A stretch of DNA of 64,000 nucleotides from Porifericola rhodea (lineage in GTDB: Bacteria > Bacteroidota > Bacteroidia > Cytophagales > Cyclobacteriaceae): positions 426,354-490,353 of the forward strand of contig NZ_CP119421.1 in NCBI RefSeq assembly GCF_030506305.1, read 5' to 3'. The notes under the pieces were generated by a model. That model was not told the DNA's origin, did not search any database, and was given only the letters and a program-made list of their open reading frames with translations. This document shows, in pieces, positions 25,160 through 32,814 of this stretch (position 1 is the stretch's first letter; each line of letters opens with the position of its first letter). The translations under genes were made by a program, and so were the position numbers.

Positions 25160-25731
25160 GACCCAGCATCTTCTGTAAGCGTTGGAAATGAATCAATACG
25201 CCTCATCCAGCCTTTTAAGAATTTGGCTTGACCTGGCCGAGCAGCGAGTCCTTCTAAGAAGTCCCTTCTGCGTTCTTTGACGAGATCATGAAGTAATTCT
25301 CCAGGTATCTTATTGATCCAGTTGAGCGTGATTTTACCGATGATGCCATCAATTTTGAGTACATCCCGGTCTAAGAGTTGATTGACACAACGCTGGACTA
25401 TTTTCATCCCTACATGACCACTATGTACATAGAAGTCAAACATGAGGTGGGCCACTCGTTCATCGGCGATTTTGCTACAGTAGATCTCATGCCAGTAATT
25501 AGCTAGGTAAAATGCTTTTACTTTCCGGTCCAGCTCCGGATCAGGGATGTAGTGATTCCTTTTTAGTGGTCCGTGCCGGGCTTTATATTTATCAATAGTT
25601 GCCCACCCGCTCCAATACGGATGATAGCGGCGGGCAATACCTTTATAAGTTTCACCTCCCATATCGCCTTTTACATGGGCATAATTGCCTTCAAATAGTA
25701 ACAGGTGCGTAAATGCTATGTCAAAGCTCAT
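25150..25731 (-). CDS. GH108-type N-acetylmuramidase (endolysin)
   Basis: The 193-residue protein has the signature of glycoside hydrolase family 108: the catalytic glutamate in LLFEGNYAHV (Glu14) followed by KGDMGGETYKGIARRY (Asp23, GGxTxxGI). A predicted peptidoglycan-binding C-terminal part follows (about 100-180: VAHLMFDFYVHSG through the WINKI region). It cuts the glycan strand of peptidoglycan. Length and layout match phage endolysins of this family. It lacks a signal peptide, so release would depend on the holin-like protein encoded directly downstream with a 10-bp overlap. Confidence 0.9.
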   Translation of the reverse strand: MSFDIAFTHLLLFEGNYAHVKGDMGGETYKGIARRYHPYWSGWATIDKYKARHGPLKRNHYIPDPELDRKVKAFYLANYWHEIYCSKIADERVAHLMFDFYVHSGHVGMKIVQRCVNQLLDRDVLKIDGIIGKITLNWINKIPGELLHDLVKERRRDFLEGLAARPGQAKFLKGWMRRIDSFPTLTEDAGSWV

Positions 25732-25734
25732 GAT

Positions 25735-26424
25735 TTAGATTACTTTAATGCCTGAAGAAACGGTATAGAAAATATCCCCTTGCTCGGTTTGGATTTTGGA
25801 TAAGCCTTTGCTTTCGTCCATCAGATAACCCAATAGAATTCCCTGCTGTACCGGGTAGGCCTGGGGATTAGCCTGGTTAATGGAGTCAGCATTGATCATA
25901 AAAGTCTGTTGGGTAGTGATCGCCACTTTAGGGGAATAACCCAAACCGGAAAGTCCTGAAAGAGATCCTTTATTGAGGATTCGCTCATAGGTAAAATCAG
26001 TAACTCTGGCTCCAAGATACTGGTCCAGTACTCCGATGTATCGGGCAGCCACCAAGGCATCCAAAGTACCCTGACCGAAAGCGCCATCAGCTCCCCCACT
26101 TTGTTCAATAAAACCTTTAACCTTTCCTCCATGATTAATCAATGCCAACTGCATTTGCAGCACATACCAGTTTCTATCTCCTACTTCCATAGGGAATGCT
26201 TCATGATATGTAGGTTTAGCCAAAGTGATGTTAGGTCCAACTACTCCTGAGTTTCCCTTAGGTGCCGTAGAGCTACTTGGAAAATCTTCATTCGTCTTGC
26301 CTGAGCCAAAATTGAGGTCTCGCAGGAAGTTGTACCCCACATATCCGGTGCCCAGAATAGCACCTGCGCCAGCGGCATACAGGATGATTTTTCCCCTTGT
26401 TAATTTTTGTCTATTTCTAGCCAT
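25735..26424 (-). CDS. Membrane-anchored protein with peptidoglycan-binding-like domain
   Basis: I place the start at the ATG at 26424 (MARNRQKLTRGKIILYA), which overlaps the preceding stop by 8 bp; an in-frame ATG at 26484 would overlap more. The 229-residue product has an N-terminal anchor (about 13-35), a Ser/Pro linker, and a domain around NWYVLQMQLALIN...GGADGAFGQGTLDAL like a peptidoglycan-binding (PG_binding_1) fold. It then has the motif SLSGLSGLG (154-162) and a beta-rich end. A wall-contacting virion protein or spike anchor is an inference. It is followed by the muramidase gene after 3 bp. Confidence 0.65.
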   Translation of the reverse strand: MARNRQKLTRGKIILYAAGAGAILGTGYVGYNFLRDLNFGSGKTNEDFPSSSTAPKGNSGVVGPNITLAKPTYHEAFPMEVGDRNWYVLQMQLALINHGGKVKGFIEQSGGADGAFGQGTLDALVAARYIGVLDQYLGARVTDFTYERILNKGSLSGLSGLGYSPKVAITTQQTFMINADSINQANPQAYPVQQGILLGYLMDESKGLSKIQTEQGDIFYTVSSGIKVI

Positions 26425-26863
26425 TACTCTTTTTACTGTTGATGATGGAAAGTGCTTTGGTGTACTCGTAAGTAGAAAGGGCACGCAAGAGCTCGCTCGT
26501 CAGGCTTTTATTGTTGAAGAGCTGTCTGAAAGCAACCTCCACCCTCTCCCATGTTCCGGAAGGAATTTCCCGCAAGATGTTGTAGAGGTACTCTTCATCA
26601 TCATCCTGCAGCCATCCCCACCATACATCTCCGGTATGAATGGCTTTACCAATTTGGGCGGCATAATAAGCAGGGGTGCCCATTTCAGTGGCTTTATCGT
26701 CCTGTAAGTCTGCATTCAGTTTGCGATAGCCAGAGCGTAAAAGCATGAAAGTTCCCCCTGCTACCAACACCCCTAAACCCACTTTACCTAAAGTAGATAA
26801 AGCTTCTCCCAGACTATCTATATTGTCTTTGGTTGCCAATTGTGATGCGATGAGCGGGAGCAT
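26417..26863 (-). CDS. Small membrane protein with annexin-like helical end
   Basis: The 148-residue product has one hydrophobic segment (about 26-46: LGKVGLGVLVAGGTFMLLR) and a C-terminal helical unit with the pattern DEEYLYNILREI, SGTWERVEVAFRQLF and LTSELLRALSTYEYTKAL. This resembles annexin-type repeats seen in some phage proteins, but I would not claim homology. The gene overlaps the next one by 8 bp. Confidence 0.65.
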   Translation of the reverse strand: MLPLIASQLATKDNIDSLGEALSTLGKVGLGVLVAGGTFMLLRSGYRKLNADLQDDKATEMGTPAYYAAQIGKAIHTGDVWWGWLQDDDEEYLYNILREIPSGTWERVEVAFRQLFNNKSLTSELLRALSTYEYTKALSIINSKKSNG

Positions 26864-26869
26864 AGTGGC

Positions 26870-27055
26870 TTACTTCTTCTTCTTTTTAAACTTGCTTGTG
26901 AACATCTTTCCTGCGGGGCTTTTGCCTAACTGGTACAAGCCCATTAAACCTTCCGTACCATAGTCCTGATACATTTCCAGAATGATGCCTTTGAGTTTGA
27001 GTGCTTCCTCCTTGCTTTTAGCATCTACAAGGATCTCCATTTTAAAATCTGCCAT
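26870..27055 (-). CDS. Small basic protein
   Basis: The 61-residue product is helical, with an acidic first half and a C-terminus of lysines (FKKKKK). It is not recognised. It is 6 bp from its downstream neighbour and 11 bp from the upstream one, so it is a real operon member. The GLYQLGKSPAGKMFTSKF region before the basic tail could bind nucleic acid or membrane lipid heads. Confidence 0.6.
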   Translation of the reverse strand: MADFKMEILVDAKSKEEALKLKGIILEMYQDYGTEGLMGLYQLGKSPAGKMFTSKFKKKKK

Positions 27056-27066
27056 TGTTTTTTTTA

Positions 27067-28074
27067 TTAAATCGTTTCAGCGTTTTCTGAGCCTTCAGCA
27101 GTAAGCTTTTCTGCTTTGGTAGCAATCTCTACTAATCGGCGTTGCAGCATATAGGCCAGTTCTCCGACAAGTTCCTTTCTGCTTGCGCAATGATTGATGA
27201 TTTGGGCCAGCTGTCGTTGCTCATCCTGATTGAAAGCCTGGTCTATGGCCTGGGCAATCTGCATAGCCGTTTGTGAACCTGCAGGTAATTGCTGCTGCTC
27301 TCCTGACATACCCGCTAAAGCACTAGCCGCATTTCTACCTGCTACCGGATTGATAGCTGATAAGACCGAGACGAACATTTGGGGCTGGGAAGTGATTAGC
27401 GTCGCTGCTTTTTCCAGCTTAGCCCATGTTTTAGCATCTTCTTTGAGGTCTTCATACTCTGGCTCTAAGCTTTCCAGCTTCTTTTTGGCCTCATTATATT
27501 GCTTTTGCAGGTCAGAAAAGTCTCGCTTTAAAAAGATGTGCTCGGTATTCAGATTGGTATTGCCCAGCCCTTCATTTTGGAGCTTACTCAGCTCTTTTTC
27601 AGTACTTGAGAGTTGATGCTTTAAAAAGCGGATTTCTGCTCTTAGCTCAGCATTTTGTACATGGGCCTGCATATCCGAGATCGGTGCCTGCATGTAATTG
27701 GGCGCTGGTCTTTCATCGGAGTATGTAGGCCCCGTAGAAGAGGTGGTCGTCGGTTGCTGAGGGTTGTAACCGCCACCATGAGTCATGGATAAACCTTCTA
27801 CTACCTCCGATCTTGGTGTAATAATGTCCTGCGCATCAATCGTGCGACGAACCGTCCCCGACAAACCTTTTCTCCTTAACTCCGCTTTCTTTTTTGTCAC
27901 CATCTTACGCAATCCATAAATGGTGTCTTCGGATACTTTTTCCACCCCATTATCAATAAGGTAGTTTTTTCTTAGCATCTGGGAGGTAGAGCGGTTGTTC
28001 ATGATGTCCTCCACCACATGCGAATATTTTTGAAGGGTACGGTCCGCCGTGCGGAGGTTTTCCTGGGTAGTCAT
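27067..28074 (-). CDS. Coiled-coil structural protein
   Basis: The 335-residue protein has a helical N-terminal domain rich in Arg/Lys (1-95), a Pro/Thr/Ser-rich flexible segment (about 100-130), a long coiled coil (about 135-215), an Ala-rich stretch with ALAGMSGEQQQ (the L-A-G-M-S motif), and a helical C-terminus. No membrane segment or enzyme motif is seen. It is the only long soluble helical protein of the module and could be a scaffold or internal virion protein. This is inference from size, order and composition. Confidence 0.65.
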   Translation of the reverse strand: MTTQENLRTADRTLQKYSHVVEDIMNNRSTSQMLRKNYLIDNGVEKVSEDTIYGLRKMVTKKKAELRRKGLSGTVRRTIDAQDIITPRSEVVEGLSMTHGGGYNPQQPTTTSSTGPTYSDERPAPNYMQAPISDMQAHVQNAELRAEIRFLKHQLSSTEKELSKLQNEGLGNTNLNTEHIFLKRDFSDLQKQYNEAKKKLESLEPEYEDLKEDAKTWAKLEKAATLITSQPQMFVSVLSAINPVAGRNAASALAGMSGEQQQLPAGSQTAMQIAQAIDQAFNQDEQRQLAQIINHCASRKELVGELAYMLQRRLVEIATKAEKLTAEGSENAETI

Positions 28075-28091
28075 GGGTTTTTAGTGTTGAG

Positions 28092-28424
28092 TTATTTTTT
28101 AAGAATAATCTGATACATCTTGACCTGCTTTGCTTGGCTTGTCAGGTTTTCAATCGTGATCTGGTCAGTGTGTTCGTGTTGCTGTTCATCAGCTACAATA
28201 TTGGATAGGTTATACATGCCGTAGCTGCTTTCTATTTTGATGCCTTGAACATCATCAATGAGCATCCATAATTGGTTGTAGGCGTTAAATGCTTTGCTTG
28301 CTCTAGCGGGTAGCACAATATCCCGGTACACAATCTGGCTTTTTTGAACTGAATAGCCTTTTTCAGCAATCCGCTGCGCAATGAGTTCTTTGAGTAGTGT
28401 AGCATCCATCTTATTCTTCTTCAA
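28092..28424 (-). CDS. Small beta-rich protein (candidate particle component)
   Basis: The 110-residue product has a short helical N-terminus and alternating hydrophobic strands (QIVYRDIVLPARA, QLWMLIDDVQGIKI, QITIENLT, MYQIILKK). There is no signal peptide, membrane segment or catalytic motif. Its start overlaps the previous gene by 14 bp. Together with the four upstream genes it forms a block of soluble beta-rich proteins, which is where capsid and spike genes would be expected. Confidence 0.6.
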   Translation of the reverse strand: MKKNKMDATLLKELIAQRIAEKGYSVQKSQIVYRDIVLPARASKAFNAYNQLWMLIDDVQGIKIESSYGMYNLSNIVADEQQHEHTDQITIENLTSQAKQVKMYQIILKK

Positions 28425-28722
28425 TTAAGAGGTAGACAATAACTTCGTATTGAGCATCAAACTGCTCCGCATCCCGGTACATGATTTTTACTTCCTGGTT
28501 ACCTGCTTCCAGTTCCAGCGGTATCATTTCCAAATCAGGAAGACTTTGTACCAGTGGATAATCCAAATCAGAATCCGCATCAAAACCGTTGATGCAGGGA
28601 GCATCCATGAGCTGATTATCTTCTACTTCATGAGTAATAAAAGCGGCTTCTACCTGGTGTTGGTAAAAGAGATCCGATGTATCTCTGGATTGCAGCGAAA
28701 GTTCTCCTAAAAAGGGTATCAT
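28411..28722 (-). CDS. Small acidic beta-rich protein
   Basis: I choose the ATG at 28722 (MIPFLGELSLQSRD), 1 bp after the previous stop; the longer frame from 28761 would overlap its neighbour by 38 bp. The 103-residue product is acidic and strand-rich (MIPLELEAGNQEVKIMYRD, YEVIVYLLIEEE). It is not recognised. It probably interacts with the adjacent beta-rich proteins. Confidence 0.6.
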   Translation of the reverse strand: MIPFLGELSLQSRDTSDLFYQHQVEAAFITHEVEDNQLMDAPCINGFDADSDLDYPLVQSLPDLEMIPLELEAGNQEVKIMYRDAEQFDAQYEVIVYLLIEEE

Positions 28723-28723
28723 A

Positions 28724-29227
28724 TTATGCGATTTCAATGGTGGTTTGTCCCAGATTATCATTCACACTTTCAAAGAGGTAGTAATCCATAACAGCACCCG
28801 TTTGAGTATCAGTCACTGAGACTGTCAAGGGCGACTTAAACCCACCGGATAAGCCTCCATAGGAAAGCAGTGGTAAACCCGCTTCTACCGGTTGAGCGAT
28901 ATAGATATGCTCATTCAATCCTGCACTTACAGATACCTGTCCGATCTTACTTTGAATCAGTTCCTGATTAAGTGAATTGATAAATAATGCTGAGTTTTGC
29001 CCTGCTGCCCCTACCCCATAGAATCTTCTAAATGTCTTGATGGGCTGATCTACATACACCATCGGAACAATGTAAGCACCCACTACTTTACAACCATCAA
29101 TATCCATAGTAGCCACTTTATAAGCCCCTTTGCTTTCTACCCGGATACGCTTGGCAAGCAACCTTCTTTTGGTTTCTTGTTCTTTACCTCCGGCTAAGGT
29201 TCTATGCAGTACTTTGTGTCTCAGCAT
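28724..29227 (-). CDS. Beta-rich protein (candidate capsid or spike component)
   Basis: The 167-residue protein has a basic N-terminal arm of about 30 residues followed by a strand-rich body with KVVGAYIVPMVYVDQPIKTF, GQVSVSAGL, YIAQPV and PLTVSVTDTQTGAVMDYYLF. A basic arm in front of a beta-sandwich is common in icosahedral capsid proteins, but this is only a structural impression. It carries GGLSGG near residue 125. No membrane segment or enzyme motif is seen. Confidence 0.6.
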   Translation of the reverse strand: MLRHKVLHRTLAGGKEQETKRRLLAKRIRVESKGAYKVATMDIDGCKVVGAYIVPMVYVDQPIKTFRRFYGVGAAGQNSALFINSLNQELIQSKIGQVSVSAGLNEHIYIAQPVEAGLPLLSYGGLSGGFKSPLTVSVTDTQTGAVMDYYLFESVNDNLGQTTIEIA

Positions 29228-29252
29228 TACTGATTGTCTTTACAGGTTTTCT

Positions 29253-29663
29253 TTAGAGATTGTCTTTAGGAAGTAAATAGGCAAAAGTGATATAGACGGT
29301 ATACCCAGCTTCAAAGGGAGCAATAGCATTGTCTTCATCCTGGAAGTTGAGCTCTACTTTGTAGTTGCCTGGCTTCACTTCTCCCAGCGGAAAGAAGCGC
29401 TTTTCTACTGCTACGCCTACTGAAGAGACAAACAGCTGACAGGGGGTGCCATTTTCTAAAAGGGTATCCCCTCCTATGCGCAGGCCCAGTGATCCTCTGA
29501 AGTTGAGCTTACTTTTATTGTCTGAACCCAACTGGAAGCCGGTGACAAAGACTGTGTTTTTATCCAGCTCAAAATTGGTCTCTCTTGCCAGGCCATCTTC
29601 AGTAGCTGCAAACTTGAAGGTCTTATAGGCTACTTTATAGTTTTCTAATTGCTCTTGTTGCAT
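29253..29663 (-). CDS. Beta-rich protein (candidate single-jelly-roll capsid protein)
   Basis: The 136-residue product is made almost entirely of alternating hydrophobic strands (TVFVTGFQLG, KLNFRGSLGLRIGG, PCQLFVSSVGVAV, NYKVELNF, YTVYITFAYLL), as expected for a beta-sandwich. Size and composition would suit a single-jelly-roll protein such as the small capsid proteins of sphaerolipo-like viruses. There is no sequence motif that proves this. It lies directly after the 197-residue beta-rich gene, the best candidate partner. Confidence 0.6.
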   Translation of the reverse strand: MQQEQLENYKVAYKTFKFAATEDGLARETNFELDKNTVFVTGFQLGSDNKSKLNFRGSLGLRIGGDTLLENGTPCQLFVSSVGVAVEKRFFPLGEVKPGNYKVELNFQDEDNAIAPFEAGYTVYITFAYLLPKDNL

Positions 29664-29721
29664 GATTGAATTTGTAGTAGAGTAAAAAGACGGTGTATTT
29701 ATCCGCCTTTTTACCAGAGTA

Positions 29722-30315
29722 TTAAGCAGGTACTGCGACTGTTCCGTAAAGAATAGCTTTCAAAGCGGTCTTGGCCGGAAGCGCTATTTTGGTTTCTATG
29801 GTCAAGGACAGCGGCACATTATCCTCCAGGATTTTTGGATTGGTCAGCGGACAAATTCCCAGCGGAACATTAAAGCCCGTAGTCACAAACATCTGCATGG
29901 AAGATTTGGGAACGATGATAGAGTTATTCACTTCAAACTCCCACTCTCCATTGGCAAGACCAGGAATGTCATCTACCATACCGAACTTGAGTTTGGACAT
30001 GGCTTCCGCATCATAAGTGGCTTCTACACTGGTTTTGGCAAGAATGGCAATAGAAGTAGCCATAAATACTTCGCCCTTCTCTAATCGTGCGGTAGCAATG
30101 TTTTTGATACCGATCTCTTCTTTGTCCTGAGATTCAAAGAAGCGGATCATAGTTTTTGTGCTACCATCTACAATAGAGTATGCAGCAAAGTCAGCCAGTC
30201 GGGAACGGCCAGCAGCCACCGCCTCAGCAATTTTTCTAATGTCGGGGTTTTGTGAAGCTTTCGCTTGCTCAATGAAGTGCTCACGAGAGGTTTTAATTTG
30301 AGTTAGCAATCCCAT
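29722..30315 (-). CDS. Candidate major particle protein, beta-rich
   Basis: The 197-residue protein has a helical N-terminal 45 residues and then a strand-rich body (STKTMIRFFE, EVFMATSIAILAKT, GEWEFEVNNSIIVPKSSMQM, VPLGICPL, VPLSLTIETKIAL, LKAILYGTVAV). It has no membrane segment, cysteine-rich site or enzyme motif. It is preceded by a 50-bp gap with room for its own translation signals, longer than most gaps in the operon, as is often seen before a highly expressed gene. I propose it as a main capsid-type protein; this is inference. Confidence 0.6.
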   Translation of the reverse strand: MGLLTQIKTSREHFIEQAKASQNPDIRKIAEAVAAGRSRLADFAAYSIVDGSTKTMIRFFESQDKEEIGIKNIATARLEKGEVFMATSIAILAKTSVEATYDAEAMSKLKFGMVDDIPGLANGEWEFEVNNSIIVPKSSMQMFVTTGFNVPLGICPLTNPKILEDNVPLSLTIETKIALPAKTALKAILYGTVAVPA

Positions 30316-30365
30316 TTTTTTGATTCTGATTTAGATGTTAATTGATTATTGATTGAGTTTTTTCT

Positions 30366-31025
30366 TTATGAAGCTCTTCTGCGATCAAAGGCTCTTACTG
30401 AGGGTTCATCAAAAGCATACTGATCAATGCTTCCCATACTGCTGAGCTCAGTAGTACGATCAGCAAATTCGGTCTGATCAATACCGGATACACTGCTCAT
30501 CTCCGCAATCAGGCGATTGAGCTCCTGTCGCTGATTTGAATTCAGGTTGATCTTAGCCGACTTGTTGGGAGCAAACATACTTTCTGACTCAATACCGGCC
30601 AGTCCTACCATTTTATTGACCATAGGAATTTTGTCTATGTAGGCATTGAGCATGATGTTTTTCAGGTACTGCTCTCCCCGTTCTTTGAAGTTGTCCTCTA
30701 TCAGACCTGAAGGAAGGAAGCCTGATACAGTAGTACTGTCGGTAGTGGCTTCTGCTACCTTTTGTGATTCAGTAACCGGCTTAGTGGTGGCCACGCCATT
30801 GACTGCCATACCTACGGCCATAGTTTTGGTCCACTCCGGCCATTTGAAGTGATTGGCTGAAGCCAGCAAAGCGAAGCCAGCTAAGAAGCTATTTCTTCCG
30901 ATACCGGCACCTACAGCACCACCCGCAATGGCAGGCAGCAACAGAAGAGCGGTATTGCCCAAACGGCTGCCTATTTTCTTAGCACCTCTGGTAGCTACAG
31001 CAGCAGTATTTCTCTTTTTTCTCAT
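30366..31025 (-). CDS. Membrane protein with two C-terminal IDxxxF motifs
   Basis: The 219-residue protein starts with a very basic arm (RKKRNTAAVATRGAKKIGSR), then a hydrophobic Gly/Ala-rich region (about 25-57), and a hydrophilic body with GLAGIES. Near the C-terminus it has two copies of the module's motif, GIDQTEF (181-187) and SIDQYAF (199-205). It ends in an Arg-rich tail (RAFDRRRAS). It may bind DNA or membrane through the basic N-terminus and partner proteins through the repeats. It is not recognised otherwise. Confidence 0.65.
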   Translation of the reverse strand: MRKKRNTAAVATRGAKKIGSRLGNTALLLLPAIAGGAVGAGIGRNSFLAGFALLASANHFKWPEWTKTMAVGMAVNGVATTKPVTESQKVAEATTDSTTVSGFLPSGLIEDNFKERGEQYLKNIMLNAYIDKIPMVNKMVGLAGIESESMFAPNKSAKINLNSNQRQELNRLIAEMSSVSGIDQTEFADRTTELSSMGSIDQYAFDEPSVRAFDRRRAS

Positions 31026-31060
31026 GGAAATGAATTGATTTAAATATTTGATTGAGTGAA

Positions 31061-31939
31061 TTATTGAAGTGGTATTATGCCTAAGGAGGAAGCTGACTTT
31101 TTCTTGACTGGTGGTTTCCTGCTTACTGGTCTTTTTTTGGCCCTGGTAGTTTTCTGAGTTCTAATCTTTCGGCTTGTAGTTCTTGAGCGAGTTTTACTTC
31201 CCGGATCACCATCAGCATGCTTCATTTTAGTGATGAAAAGCCCTGCCAACAGCAGTGCTCCTCCTGCTACAAGTGTTTTTTTATTTTCACTCACCCAGGT
31301 ACCCATGCCTGCTTGCTGGCTAGTAGGTGATTCATCAATACTGGCATTAACCTTATCTTCTTTTTGAGTGATGGTAGCAAGAGACCCCGTGATGCTTGAA
31401 ACTCCTGAGGCAATCTCTGAAATTTTGGAAAGTGTACTTCCTGCTTTGGCAAAAGCATCCGCATTGGCATTACTTTCAGTATTCCCTAAGCCTGATATTG
31501 AGACACCTGCTTTGAGATCAGCCAGCAGTTGCGCAGGGGAAGTCAACAGTATTCTTTCTTCTGCTCTAATAGAGATTTCTCCCAGTGAATTATAATCTAC
31601 CCTTACTGCCTGATCCCGGTTACCAAATCCTTCAACGATGGCTTTGGCAAAGTCTTTTCTATTACCTCCCAGCTTGGTGTACTCTGCTTCTGCTCGGGCA
31701 AGTCTGCTTTTAAGATTGGTTATTAGCCGACCATTAAGTCCTCGGCCTCTTAAGCTTTCAGTCTTTACATAACCCCACCGCAGCTTGTCGGCAGTTTTAT
31801 TCCAATCTATTTTGAGCCCGATAAGCACCCCTAATCTCTTCATCTGATTAGGATCAGTATTGAGAGGATTTACAGAAGTGTTGCTGTATTCCCTTAGCCC
31901 TTTAGCTTCCGAGACTCCTGATAATAGTTGTATTTGCAT
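31061..31939 (-). CDS. Membrane protein with long basic C-terminal tail
   Basis: The 292-residue protein begins MQIQLLSGVSEAKG, carries SISGLGNTES near 149, and has a helical middle. A single membrane segment (LVAGGALLLAGLFITKM, about 223-239) is followed by about 50 residues very rich in Lys, Arg, Ser and Thr. Such a tail would interact with DNA or phosphate if it faces the particle interior. The gene start lies 2 bp from the end of the upstream gene. A membrane-DNA linker inside a membrane-containing particle is the inference. Confidence 0.65.
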   Translation of the reverse strand: MQIQLLSGVSEAKGLREYSNTSVNPLNTDPNQMKRLGVLIGLKIDWNKTADKLRWGYVKTESLRGRGLNGRLITNLKSRLARAEAEYTKLGGNRKDFAKAIVEGFGNRDQAVRVDYNSLGEISIRAEERILLTSPAQLLADLKAGVSISGLGNTESNANADAFAKAGSTLSKISEIASGVSSITGSLATITQKEDKVNASIDESPTSQQAGMGTWVSENKKTLVAGGALLLAGLFITKMKHADGDPGSKTRSRTTSRKIRTQKTTRAKKRPVSRKPPVKKKSASSLGIIPLQ

Positions 31940-31941
31940 GA

Positions 31942-32274
31942 TTAGTCTTTCTTGCTGTTCAAAGCGATAATGAGTGTGAGCGCTGCTACTCCCAGGCCCA
32001 CCGGCAGCATCCAGGAGGGTGTAGCAGAACTAGACACCTGATTTTGCGTCACCGTAGGGTTTTTGGATTGGGTGTATTTGCTAAACAGGTCAGCTGCAGT
32101 GGTGGTGGCTTTGGTAACGGTGTCCAACCAATTCCCACCACTTTTGGTGTTGTTTGTAGCTGCCGCCTCGCTATTAGCCCAGGCATCAATATCAGCATCA
32201 ATGTCAGAGATTATGTCCGTTGAAGATCTGGCTACTCTCCCTAAGGATTGAAATTCTTTACTGTCAATACTCAT
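31942..32274 (-). CDS. Tail-anchored protein with N-terminal IDxxxF motif
   Basis: The 110-residue product starts MSIDSKEFQSLGRVARSS and closely matches the N-terminus of the plus-strand 118-residue protein at 35418 (MIDKYDFQQLGRLTRSS). The middle is polar, and a C-terminal anchor (WMLPVGLGVAALTLIIAL) ends in NSKKD. The conserved N-terminus in otherwise different proteins suggests a sorting, assembly or processing signal. The function is not recognised. Confidence 0.7.
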   Translation of the reverse strand: MSIDSKEFQSLGRVARSSTDIISDIDADIDAWANSEAAATNNTKSGGNWLDTVTKATTTAADLFSKYTQSKNPTVTQNQVSSSATPSWMLPVGLGVAALTLIIALNSKKD

Positions 32275-32280
32275 GACTGA

Positions 32281-32805
32281 TTATTTAAGCACAAAAAAGA
32301 GAATGGCTGCTGTAGCCGCCCCACCAATAAGCATATTCTTCGTGGTGAGATACTTTTTAAAGCCTTCTTCCTCAGTAGTGTCCACTGCCGCAGTGGAAGC
32401 TGCCACAGTGGACACTGAAGTGCTTGTGGGTACTGCCGGCACGGATGTGTTGGAACTTGTTGTACTCAGTGGGGCACTGTTTATATTGGGCGCAGAAGCG
32501 GCTCTTTTTTGTAAGGCAGCAGGGTTTTTAATGGCTTCCCACAATCTTGCGACATCCGCTTTGGCTGCCTTCACACCAGAATCCTGATTTGGGTGTCCCA
32601 CAAAATAATTTTTGTAAAGCAGATGAGAGGTGGGCTTTTCCCGCCATACCCAGGCGATATTGCCCCCAATTTTGTATTGTAAGCTAGACACCGTTGGATA
32701 GCTTCCCTGCTTATACATATTGTTCAGGTAGGCTACCAGTTCAGCATCTGAGACACCGGAAAGACTAGCAAAATCACTAAAAGCTAATTGATCTATATTG
32801 CTCAT
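32281..32805 (-). CDS. Tail-anchored protein with N-terminal IDxxxF and LSGV motifs
   Basis: The 174-residue product begins MSNIDQLAFSDFASLSGVSD, combining both recurrent motifs of the module. A globular part follows (about 20-100: GNIAWVWREKP, YFVGHPNQDSG), then a Ser/Thr/Ala/Val-rich linker and a C-terminal membrane segment (MLIGGAATAAILFFVLK). The globular part with YKNYFVGHPN is not recognised. The layout is head, flexible stalk and membrane anchor, as for a surface-exposed particle protein. Confidence 0.7.
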   Translation of the reverse strand: MSNIDQLAFSDFASLSGVSDAELVAYLNNMYKQGSYPTVSSLQYKIGGNIAWVWREKPTSHLLYKNYFVGHPNQDSGVKAAKADVARLWEAIKNPAALQKRAASAPNINSAPLSTTSSNTSVPAVPTSTSVSTVAASTAAVDTTEEEGFKKYLTTKNMLIGGAATAAILFFVLK

Positions 32806-32814
32806 ATTGAATGA

